Shown here one piece after another: positions 1 through 5,004 of a stretch of 5,004 nt of DNA; position 1 is the first letter of the stretch; every line of letters starts with the position of its first letter. Below the pieces are notes generated by a model. The model was not told where the DNA came from. It saw nothing but the letters and a program-made list of their open reading frames with translations, and ran no database searches. Source of the DNA: Sulfurimonas sp. (GTDB lineage Bacteria > Campylobacterota > Campylobacteria > Campylobacterales > Sulfurimonadaceae); contig JAFLJZ010000054.1 in the NCBI GenBank assembly GCA_022712775.1, forward strand, positions 1-5,004, read 5' to 3'. The position numbers were made by a program, and so were the translations under genes.

Positions 1-905
1 GCAAAACCAACAGCAGGAGTAGGGCGACCATCAAGAAATTCTACGAGTCTATCGTAGCGTCCACCACCTGCAATGGCACTTTGGCTTCCTATGTTATCAC
101 TTACAAATTCAAAGGCAGTTTTAGAGTAGTAGTCTAATCCACGAACGAGGTTCGTATCTATTTCATACTCGATTCCATTATCATCTAGAATCTTCTTTAG
201 TTTTGTGAAGTTGCTGTCACACTCACTACAAAGAGAGTTGATGAGTTTAGGTGCACCCTCGTAAAGTATTTGACATTTATCATTTTTACAATCAAGTACA
301 CGGATAGGGTTAGTATCTAGTCGCCTGATACAATCATCACAAATCCCATCTTCACACTCTTTTACAAATTTTACTAGAGTATTACGATAATTGGGCATAC
401 AATTAGAATCACCAAGAGAGTTTAGTTGCAGTCTATAAGTGATTCCACAACGCTTTAAAATATCGCTAGTCATCATAATCATGTTAGCATCTTCATACAC
501 AGAATCTACACCAAAACTCTCAACACCAAACTGATGAAACTGTCTTAGACGACCTTTTTGTGGTCTCTCATAGCGAAACATTGAACCATGATAAAAGAAA
601 CGGTGTGTCCCACCGGCTTTATCAAGCTTTTTTTGTATAAAGGCACGAACAACACCAGCTGTTCCCTCAGGGCGAAGACAAACATCGTTTTCACCCTTAT
701 CAATAAACTGATACATCTCTTTTCCAACGATGTCACTAGATTCTCCAACTGAGCGTTTAAACAGAGCTGTCTCTTCTAAAAGGGGAGTCTCTATAAAATG
801 AAAACCATACTTCTGTGCTACATCTGTAGCTGTATTTATGAAGTAAGTAAATCTTTCATAATCCTCACTTAAAATATCGTTCATCCCTCGTAGTGACTTA
901 ATCAT
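1..905 (-). CDS. hisS: Histidyl-tRNA synthetase, N-terminal 301 codons (3' end cut by window edge)
   Basis: This class II aminoacyl-tRNA synthetase activates histidine with ATP and charges tRNA-His in the cytoplasm. The frame reads MIKSLRGMNDIL from ATG at 905-903 and stays open to the left edge. Visible class II core: motif 1 region around residues 38-67 (IETPLLEE, then KEMYQF), LRPEGT at 77-82, motif 2 starting FRYERPQKGR at 110 with Arg111, the histidine-specific signature LVRGLDYYSKTAFEF with Arg255, and GGGRYDRL at 280-287. The family is usually about 400-430 aa, so the end of the catalytic domain and the anticodon-binding domain lie outside. The start is supported by an AAAGGA box 5 nt upstream and by the conserved KSLRGMND N-terminus. 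Between residues 184 and 229 there are eight cysteines, including pairs at 189/192, 206/211 and 226/229, in the insertion region. I recall similar cysteine-rich versions in other bacteria, and metal binding is only a possibility. The upstream neighbour is the foldback element. Identity is certain from the motifs. Confidence 0.97.
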   Translation of the reverse strand, partial: MIKSLRGMNDILSEDYERFTYFINTATDVAQKYGFHFIETPLLEETALFKRSVGESSDIVGKEMYQFIDKGENDVCLRPEGTAGVVRAFIQKKLDKAGGTHRFFYHGSMFRYERPQKGRLRQFHQFGVESFGVDSVYEDANMIMMTSDILKRCGITYRLQLNSLGDSNCMPNYRNTLVKFVKECEDGICDDCIRRLDTNPIRVLDCKNDKCQILYEGAPKLINSLCSECDSNFTKLKKILDDNGIEYEIDTNLVRGLDYYSKTAFEFVSDNIGSQSAIAGGGRYDRLVEFLDGRPTPAVGF

Positions 906-910
906 TCGTG

Positions 911-916
911 TCCTTT
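911..916 (-). promoter_or_regulatory. Shine-Dalgarno site of hisS
   Basis: Read on the minus strand this is AAAGGA, 5 nt before the hisS ATG at 905. It fixes the start codon. The foldback element begins at 926, only 9 bp upstream of this box, so nearly all of any hisS 5' leader would lie inside the element. I could not assign a convincing hisS promoter. AT-rich hexamers (TATAAA at 965-960, TATTAT at 1262-1257) exist on this strand but lack a supporting -35 element at normal spacing. Confidence 0.75.
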
Positions 917-925
917 GTATATAAC

Positions 926-956
926 AGACTTCTTGCATAATCCTTGTATGTCTCAG
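926..956 (+). repeat. Outer (terminal) inverted repeat, left copy
   Basis: It begins AGACTTCTTGCATAA and ends TCTCAG. Its reverse complement matches 1163-1193 at 29 of 31 positions. The two differences (T941 against G1178, T951 against G1168) are both T-G wobble pairs when the plus strand folds on itself. Pairing stops outward at C925/A1194. Confidence 0.9.
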
Positions 957-1053
957 CACTTTATAGATAATTTTAATCAAGGCAGATGTTCTCAAGCGTA
1001 GCCAAAGCTACGGTTGGGGTTATCTAACGCAGAGTAAAGTTCTCTATAAAGTG
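957..1053. repeat. Left internal arm: long imperfect hairpin
   Basis: The base stem pairs 957-975 with 1035-1053: 17 Watson-Crick pairs, one T-G and one mismatch at 968/1042, including an uninterrupted 11-bp run CACTTTATAGA/TCTATAAAGTG. Further in, 984-987 (AGAT) can pair with 1022-1025 (ATCT), and 991-995 with 1014-1018. The tip is a perfect 6-bp stem CGTAGC (997-1002) / GCTACG (1007-1012) around the tetraloop CAAA (1003-1006). The tip sequence 999-1010 is the exact reverse complement of the tip of the right arm. Confidence 0.85.
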
Positions 1054-1062
1054 TCCTACAGA

Positions 1063-1162
1063 AGGACTAAAAAGTAGCAATCTTGCACAAAAAAATTATT
1101 TATCCTTAGCTTTGGCTAGGAATAAAAATTTATTTTGCACAATCTTACCACTTTTTAGTCCT
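1063..1162. repeat. Right internal arm: long imperfect hairpin
   Basis: The base stem is a perfect 13-bp inverted repeat, AGGACTAAAAAGT (1063-1075) with ACTTTTTAGTCCT (1150-1162). After an irregular internal region, TGCA at 1084-1087 pairs with TGCA at 1136-1139, followed by an AT-rich imperfect stem. The tip stem is CCT (1104-1106) and AGC (1108-1110) against GCT (1115-1117) and AGG (1118-1120), with T1107 bulged and loop TTTG (1111-1114). That loop is complementary to the CAAA loop of the left arm. Confidence 0.85.
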
Positions 1163-1193
1163 CTGAGGCATACAAGGGTTATGCAAGAAGTCT
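1163..1193 (-). repeat. Outer (terminal) inverted repeat, right copy
   Basis: It starts CTGAGG and ends CAAGAAGTCT. It is the partner of 926-956 at 29 of 31 positions and abuts the right internal arm with no gap (1162/1163). The end at 1193 is followed by AGTAATG, which does not repeat the bases left of 926. Confidence 0.9.
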
Positions 1194-1230
1194 AGTAATG
1201 AAAGGATACCATTTTTAATCTTTTATTTGA

Positions 1231-1284
1231 TTTACAAACATAAGGATTCTTGGCGTATAATACTTATTAATTAACTCTTTGGAG
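1231..1284 (+). promoter_or_regulatory. Predicted sigma70 promoter and Shine-Dalgarno site of ppsA
   Basis: A perfect -10 hexamer TATAAT lies at 1256-1261. The best -35 match is TTTACA at 1231-1236 (5/6 to TTGACA), but the 19-nt spacing is long. In Campylobacterota the -35 is known to be weak or replaced by AT-rich periodicity, so the -10 carries the call. Transcription would start near 1268 and give a leader of about 23 nt. GGAG at 1281-1284 sits 6 nt before the ATG at 1291. The promoter lies wholly outside the foldback element, 38 bp from its right end. Confidence 0.65.
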
Positions 1285-1290
1285 TAAGAC

Positions 1291-3669
1291 ATGAAGTACA
1301 TACAGTTTTTTAGTGATACAAGTATAAAAGATATTGAGAAAGTTGGCGGTAAAAATGCAAGTCTTGGTGAGATGTATAAAAACTTAAGCTCCAAGGGTAT
1401 AAGTGTGCCAAATGGTTTTGCTACTACTAGTGATGCTTACTGGTTACTTCTAGAAGAAAATAACATAAAAGATTCTATAAAAAGTATACTCCAAGACCTT
1501 GATATATCAGATACATCCAATTTACAAGAGAGAGGAAAAAAGGTTCGTGAGCTTATTTTAGCTTCTCATCTACCTAGAATCTTGGAAGAAGAGATTCTAG
1601 AAGCTTACTCAATACTTTCAAAGGAGTATGATTCTGTAGCTATTGATGTAGCTGTTCGCTCCTCTGGAACCGCAGAAGATTTACCAGATGCTTCGTTTGC
1701 TGGACAACAAGAAAGTTTTTTAAATATAAGTAACCCAGAAAAACTTCTTTTAAGTGTAAAAAAATGTTTTGCTTCACTCTTTACAGATAGAGCTATTAGC
1801 TACAGAGAAAGTCGTGGTTTTAATCATTTTAAAGTTGCCTTATCTATAGGTATCCAAAAAATGGTTCGAAGTGATAAATCTTCGAGTGGAGTCATGTTTA
1901 GCATCGATACAGAGAGCGGTTCAGAAGATTTAATATTAATTAATTCAATCTTTGGTTTAGGCGAGAATATAGTAAGTGGACGGGTAAATGCAGATGAGTT
2001 TTTTGTATTTAAACCTACACTAAAAAAAGGTATACATACTATTTTGAAACGCTCTTTAGGAAGTAAAAAAGAGAAGATGTTATACAGTGATGATGGTAAG
2101 AGCACTATCAATATAAAGACAAGTTTAGCAGAGCAAAATAGTTTTTCTCTCGATGATAAGGATGTTATAGAATTAGCTTCGCAAGCCCTAGTTATAGAAG
2201 AACATTATAAACGCCCTATGGATATAGAGTGGGCAAAAGATATGTATGATGATACGCTGTATATAGTTCAAGCAAGACCTGAAACTGTACAAAGTAAACT
2301 GCAAAAACTCTCTTCTATGGAAAAATACTCTATAGAAGTCCCAGAAGATGCCAAAGTATTAAGTTCTGGTCGAGCAGTTGGAGATAAAATCGGTATTGGA
2401 AAAGTGAATATTATAAACAATACATCTGAGTTTTTAAATTTTAATGAGGGTGATGTTTTAGTAGCAGATACGACAAATCCTGATTGGGAACCTATTATGA
2501 AAAAGGCATCGGCTGTTGTAACTAATCGTGGTAGTCGAACCTGTCATGCAGCTATTGTGGCTAGAGAAATTGGTGTGAGTGCGGTTGTAGGGTGTACTAA
2601 TGCAACTGATGTGCTTAAGAATGGAGCTATGGTTACTGTAAGTTGTGCAGAGGGTGATGAGGGCTTTATTTATGAGGGCGAGCTTGCATATGAGAAAAAA
2701 ACAATAAATTTGGATGAGTTAAAGCCCACCAAAACAAAACTACTGATGAATGTTGGAAATCCCGCACAAGCTTTTAATGTAGCAAAGATGCCAAATGATG
2801 GGGTAGGTCTTGCTCGTATGGAGTTTATAATAAACAACGCTATAAATGCACATCCAATGGCATTGGTAAATATGAAAAAAGGAAACCATGTAAAAGATGA
2901 GGAGAAGATTCTATCATTTATGCTTCCCTATACAGATACAAAAGAGTTCTTTATAGAAAAATTGAGTGAGGGAATTGCAACAATTGCCGCTGCTTTTTAC
3001 CCTAAAATGGTAATTATTAGAACAAGTGACTTTAAGAGTAGTGAATATAGAAATATGTTAGGTGGTTTAAAGTATGAGGCTAACGAAGAAAACCCTATGA
3101 TAGGTTTTAGAGGGGCTTCTAGGTACTATGATGATACATATCGTGAAGCCTTTGAGTGGGAGTGCCAAGCATTAAAGAGAGTACGAGACGATATGGGATT
3201 AGATAATGTAAAAATTATGCTTCCCTTTGTGAGGACTGTACTAGAGGGTAAGAAAGTTATAGAGATAATGAAAACTCAAGGCTTAGTCCAAGGTAAAAAT
3301 AATCTTGAAATATATGCTATGTGTGAGATTCCAGCGAATGTAATCTTAGCTGATGAGTTTTTAAAAATATTTGATGGGTATTCTATAGGTTCAAACGATT
3401 TAACACAACTAACCCTTGGAGTAGACCGAGAGAGTGAAAAAATTGCACATATATTTGATGAAAGAGATGAAGCTGTAAAGAAAATGATAAAGATGGCTAT
3501 AGATGCTTGTAAGAAAGCTGATAAATATATAGGAATTTGTGGTCAAGCTCCCTCAGATTATCCTGAGATAACTCGGTTTTTAGTAGAGAGTGGAATAGAT
3601 TCTATCTCACTAAACCCAGATTCATTATATAAGATGAAAAAGATAGTTAGTGAGCTAGAAAATAGATAG
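1291..3669 (+). CDS. ppsA: Phosphoenolpyruvate synthase (pyruvate, water dikinase)
   Basis: PpsA converts pyruvate, ATP and water to phosphoenolpyruvate, AMP and phosphate in the cytoplasm, feeding gluconeogenesis and, in rTCA autotrophs, the flow from acetyl-CoA-derived pyruvate to sugars. The 792-aa length equals that of E. coli PpsA. N-terminal ATP-grasp domain: VGGKNASLGEM at 18-28 and VAVRSSGTAEDLPDASFAGQ beginning at 120 (Arg123). Swivelling phosphohistidine domain: TNRGSRTCHAAIVARE from 411, catalytic His419. C-terminal PEP/pyruvate TIM barrel: GLARMEFI, IRTSDFKSSEYRNMLGG (Arg577), NPMIGFRG (601-608), CEIPANV (Glu679), SIGSNDLTQL (698-707) and GICGQAPS with Cys750. All the expected catalytic residues are present. 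The start is supported by the Shine-Dalgarno site and the family N-terminus. It is transcribed alone, divergent from hisS and convergent with tmk, whose stop is 1 bp away. The regulatory kinase/phosphorylase of PpsA is not in the window. Confidence 0.97.
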   Translation: MKYIQFFSDTSIKDIEKVGGKNASLGEMYKNLSSKGISVPNGFATTSDAYWLLLEENNIKDSIKSILQDLDISDTSNLQERGKKVRELILASHLPRILEEEILEAYSILSKEYDSVAIDVAVRSSGTAEDLPDASFAGQQESFLNISNPEKLLLSVKKCFASLFTDRAISYRESRGFNHFKVALSIGIQKMVRSDKSSSGVMFSIDTESGSEDLILINSIFGLGENIVSGRVNADEFFVFKPTLKKGIHTILKRSLGSKKEKMLYSDDGKSTINIKTSLAEQNSFSLDDKDVIELASQALVIEEHYKRPMDIEWAKDMYDDTLYIVQARPETVQSKLQKLSSMEKYSIEVPEDAKVLSSGRAVGDKIGIGKVNIINNTSEFLNFNEGDVLVADTTNPDWEPIMKKASAVVTNRGSRTCHAAIVAREIGVSAVVGCTNATDVLKNGAMVTVSCAEGDEGFIYEGELAYEKKTINLDELKPTKTKLLMNVGNPAQAFNVAKMPNDGVGLARMEFIINNAINAHPMALVNMKKGNHVKDEEKILSFMLPYTDTKEFFIEKLSEGIATIAAAFYPKMVIIRTSDFKSSEYRNMLGGLKYEANEENPMIGFRGASRYYDDTYREAFEWECQALKRVRDDMGLDNVKIMLPFVRTVLEGKKVIEIMKTQGLVQGKNNLEIYAMCEIPANVILADEFLKIFDGYSIGSNDLTQLTLGVDRESEKIAHIFDERDEAVKKMIKMAIDACKKADKYIGICGQAPSDYPEITRFLVESGIDSISLNPDSLYKMKKIVSELENR

Positions 3670-3670
3670 G

Positions 3671-4246
3671 TTAGATGTTGATATTGCTTAATATGTTTTT
3701 CGTTATTTCATTTCTACTTTGGGTAGCATTTATCATTACAAGTTCGATTCCAAGGAGCTTTGTAGCCTCTATGATAGAATCTTGAATATTTAAAAGGTAT
3801 TTTGAACCACGAAGTTCAATTCCATCTAGTTCTTTTTGTGATAACCTGTACTCAAGTTCTTTTTTTGTTAGTCGGAGTAGAAAGACTTTGTCAGGATAGG
3901 TGTTACTTGTTGCAAAGTTATTGAGTGCAACTAAGTCTTTTTTCTCTAACTCACCTTGAACTAGAGCATACGCTACACCACTTACAGCACTTCTATCAGA
4001 GATAATCATCTTGTCTAAATTTGGTTCGATAACTTCTTGGATATGTTCAGCCCTATCAGCTAAAAAGAGTAGAAATTCAGCTTTTTTACTTTTAGCTCTT
4101 GCTGAAAGTACCATCTCTCTTATCTCTTTTCCAATATCTGTAGCCCCCGGTTCTTTAGTGATGATAGCATCAGGAAAGTGTTTAGCAAGCTTACTTATTT
4201 GGGTGCTTTTGCCTGATGTGTCAATTCCCTCTATTGCAATGTACAT
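3671..4246 (-). CDS. tmk: Thymidylate kinase (dTMP kinase)
   Basis: The enzyme phosphorylates dTMP to dTDP with ATP, an essential step of dTTP supply for DNA replication. The 191-aa protein (E. coli about 213) has the P-loop GIDTSGKST at 7-15, the substrate-loop KEPG at 31-34, FLADRAEH at 61-68, the DRS...S segment at 84-89 corresponding to the family DRxxxS motif, YPDKVFLL at 117-124 and a LID-like stretch RLSQKELDGIELR at 134-146. The ATG at 4246 is preceded by GGGAG, read on the minus strand, with 9 nt spacing. An ATG 8 bp further upstream is out of frame and belongs to the end of coaD. The first 16 bp overlap the coaD 3' end, suggesting translational coupling in a ubiX-coaD-tmk operon. 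Its stop lies 1 bp from that of convergent ppsA. Confidence 0.94.
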   Translation of the reverse strand: MYIAIEGIDTSGKSTQISKLAKHFPDAIITKEPGATDIGKEIREMVLSARAKSKKAEFLLFLADRAEHIQEVIEPNLDKMIISDRSAVSGVAYALVQGELEKKDLVALNNFATSNTYPDKVFLLRLTKKELEYRLSQKELDGIELRGSKYLLNIQDSIIEATKLLGIELVMINATQSRNEITKNILSNINI

Positions 4247-4722
4247 GCGCGCATACTCCCTATAATTTTTTGTACTTCTTTTGGAAGCAAATGCTCCGTT
4301 TTTCCATTAAATTTTAAAAGATTACGTACGATAGATGAACTTATAAAAGCATGTTGAAGCTTTGGCATCAAGTATACAGTCTCTATAGAATCATCAAGTG
4401 AATTATTTAAGTAACCCAGTTGTAGTTCGTATTCAAAGTCACTAACAGCACGAAGACCACGGATTAAGATACTTGCTCCATGTGTTGAAGCTAAGTCTAC
4501 TGTTAAGTTATCAAAGCCTACTACACTTACATTCTCTAAGCCTTCTATAGCTTTGTTAATCATCTCAATGCGTTCATCCAGCGTAAACATAGGCTTTTTA
4601 TCTTCTGCAATTGCTACGGCTATGATAACTTCATCAAAAAGGTTTAAAGCTCTTTCAATGACATCGAAGTGTCCGTTTGTAATAGGGTCAAAAGTCCCAG
4701 GGTAGAGTGCTATACGTTTCAT
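4231..4722 (-). CDS. coaD: Phosphopantetheine adenylyltransferase
   Basis: CoaD transfers AMP from ATP to 4'-phosphopantetheine, making dephospho-CoA and pyrophosphate, the penultimate step of coenzyme A synthesis. The 163-aa product is close to the bacterial norm (E. coli 159). Hallmarks of the nucleotidyltransferase fold are YPGTFDPITNGH at 7-18, whose TNGH is the family (T/H)xGH motif with His18, RGLRAVSDFEYE at 88-99, and the ISSSIVR signature at 127-133. The start at 4722 is 4 bp after the ubiX stop, with GGGA about 8 nt upstream inside the ubiX end, so the two genes are almost certainly cotranscribed. The 3' end runs 16 bp into tmk in another frame. Confidence 0.97.
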   Translation of the reverse strand: MKRIALYPGTFDPITNGHFDVIERALNLFDEVIIAVAIAEDKKPMFTLDERIEMINKAIEGLENVSVVGFDNLTVDLASTHGASILIRGLRAVSDFEYELQLGYLNNSLDDSIETVYLMPKLQHAFISSSIVRNLLKFNGKTEHLLPKEVQKIIGSMRACTLQ

Positions 4723-4726
4723 TTAG

Positions 4727-5004
4727 TTATTCCCATCTTTTATATAAATTATTTTCAATTCCAAGTAAATCGAACCACTTTCCTATGATGAAGTCTTCCA
4801 TTTGCTCAAGTGTTTGTTGCTCTGAATAGTATGCCATAACAGGCGGTGCTATAATAATCCCTAAGCTTGCTAGCTTGTGCATATTTTCAAGTGCGATTGC
4901 AGAAAAAGGCATCTCTCTTGGAGCAAGAATTAGCTTCTTTTGCTCTTTAATCATCACTGCCGCACAACGAGTAACAAGATTATCTGAAATTCCGCAGGCA
5001 ATTT
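4727..5004 (-). CDS. ubiX: Flavin prenyltransferase UbiX, C-terminal 91 residues (5' end cut by window edge)
   Basis: UbiX attaches a dimethylallyl unit to reduced FMN to make prenylated FMN, the cofactor of UbiD-family decarboxylases. The frame is open from the right edge to TAA at 4729-4727 and reads IACGISDNLVTRCAAV, then PREMPFSAIALENM, APPVMAYY and FIIGKWFDLLGI, which match the second half of the family (GxSDNLxxRAADV, PREAPFSAIHLENM, PPxPAFY). The family is about 185-200 aa, so roughly half is missing. GTG at 4957 is an internal valine codon, not the start, because the conserved SDNL motif lies upstream of it. Campylobacterota generally make menaquinone by the futalosine route, where a UbiD-like decarboxylase needs this cofactor; that role here is inferred. 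It is the first visible gene of the ubiX-coaD-tmk unit. Confidence 0.93.
   Translation of the reverse strand, partial: IACGISDNLVTRCAAVMIKEQKKLILAPREMPFSAIALENMHKLASLGIIIAPPVMAYYSEQQTLEQMEDFIIGKWFDLLGIENNLYKRWE

Larger units (their letters stand above)
926..1193. mobile_element. MITE-like foldback element with three-way-junction architecture
   Basis: The 268-bp block is organised almost entirely as nested inverted repeats. The outer arms 926-956 and 1163-1193 pair over 31 positions (29 Watson-Crick plus two T-G). The left internal arm starts at the very next base (957) and runs to 1053. A 9-nt linker (1054-1062) follows, and the right internal arm runs 1063-1162, ending exactly where the outer right arm begins. 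The strand can therefore close into a three-way junction with almost no unpaired bases at the branch. There is no ORF, as expected for a non-autonomous element. Long terminal inverted repeats and lack of coding suggest a MITE mobilised in trans; a structured RNA gene or ssDNA substrate is the alternative. No clear target-site duplication is visible: only a TA dinucleotide at 922-923 and 1196-1197, 2 bp outside the repeat ends. I do not recognise the parent insertion sequence. The fold is seen directly; mobility is inferred. Confidence 0.6.
906..1290. other. Divergent hisS/ppsA intergenic region, no gene
   Basis: This 385-bp stretch separates two divergently transcribed genes. Neither strand has a credible ORF; the longest ATG frame I noticed on the plus strand, from 986, has 13 codons. 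It holds, in order, the hisS Shine-Dalgarno site, the 268-bp foldback element (926-1193), about 35 bp of AT-rich DNA with nothing recognisable, and the ppsA promoter and Shine-Dalgarno site. I see no tRNA, no rRNA, no CRISPR repeats and no T-box or other leader consensus that I can name. Confidence 0.85.

Noticed and set aside
545..748. 67-codon minus-strand ORF
   Set aside because: It lies within hisS in a different frame. The hisS frame encodes motif 2 and LRPEGT across the same bases, and this product resembles nothing.
986..1027. 13-codon ATG frame inside the foldback element
   Set aside because: It is constrained by the hairpin sequence, has no Shine-Dalgarno site, and is too short to distinguish from chance.
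1089..1120. Minus-strand hairpin (1120-1104) followed by seven T residues (1095-1089), like an intrinsic terminator of transcription towards hisS
   Set aside because: The T-run starts 8 nt after the hairpin, too far for a canonical terminator, and the hairpin is part of the larger folded arm.
922..1197. TA target-site duplication flanking the element
   Set aside because: TA occurs at 922-923 and 1196-1197 but 2 bp outside the repeat ends. A dinucleotide in AT-rich DNA is weak evidence, so no duplication is called.
906..1290. T-box or other tRNA-sensing leader for hisS
   Set aside because: No T-box consensus sequence is visible on the minus strand, T-boxes are not expected in Campylobacterota, and the fold is better explained as a symmetrical foldback element.
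1824..2111. 95-codon minus-strand ORF
   Set aside because: It is antisense to the ATP-grasp domain of ppsA, with no family motifs and no convincing ribosome binding site.
4011..4265. 84-codon plus-strand ORF
   Set aside because: It is antisense to tmk and the end of coaD, both of which carry diagnostic motifs. The hydrophobic look is a by-product of the antisense frame.
4727..4957. Stand-alone 76-codon gene starting at GTG 4957
   Set aside because: The reading frame continues upstream to the window edge through the conserved UbiX GISDNL motif, so it is the 3' part of ubiX.

Overview
The window looks like chromosomal DNA from a Campylobacterota (epsilonproteobacterial) bacterium, probably a Sulfurimonas- or Sulfurovum-like chemolithotroph. 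The basis is the visibly AT-rich composition, the protein sequences, and the gene set flgA-ubiX-coaD-tmk-hisS, which I recall as a linked same-strand cluster in Campylobacter jejuni. The genus is an inference and no database was consulted.

Layout, left to right. (1) 1-905, minus strand: the N-terminal 301 codons of histidyl-tRNA synthetase (hisS), cut by the left edge. (2) 906-1290: a 385-bp gene-free divergent intergenic region. Most of it (926-1193) is a 268-bp foldback element. A 31-bp outer inverted repeat (29/31 paired) closes a three-way junction from which two roughly 100-nt arms emerge, and the tips of those arms are inverted copies of each other. It carries no ORF and looks like a MITE or a structured RNA/ssDNA element. 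(3) 1291-3669, plus strand: a complete phosphoenolpyruvate synthase gene (ppsA, 792 aa) with its own TATAAT promoter and Shine-Dalgarno site. (4) 3671-5004, minus strand: tightly packed ubiX (3' part) - coaD - tmk, with a 4-bp gap and then a 16-bp overlap. The tmk stop lies 1 bp from the ppsA stop, so the two genes converge with no terminator space.

Functionally this is core metabolism: tRNA-His charging, PEP formation from pyruvate (gluconeogenesis or anaplerosis, important for an rTCA autotroph), dTDP synthesis, CoA synthesis, and prenylated-FMN synthesis for UbiD-type decarboxylases. All the genes look intact apart from the two cut by the edges.

The unusual parts are the foldback element and the architecture. 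In the recalled ancestral order tmk is followed directly by hisS. Here ppsA, in the opposite orientation, and the foldback element lie between them, so hisS must be transcribed from within or beyond the element, which ends only 9 bp from the hisS Shine-Dalgarno site.
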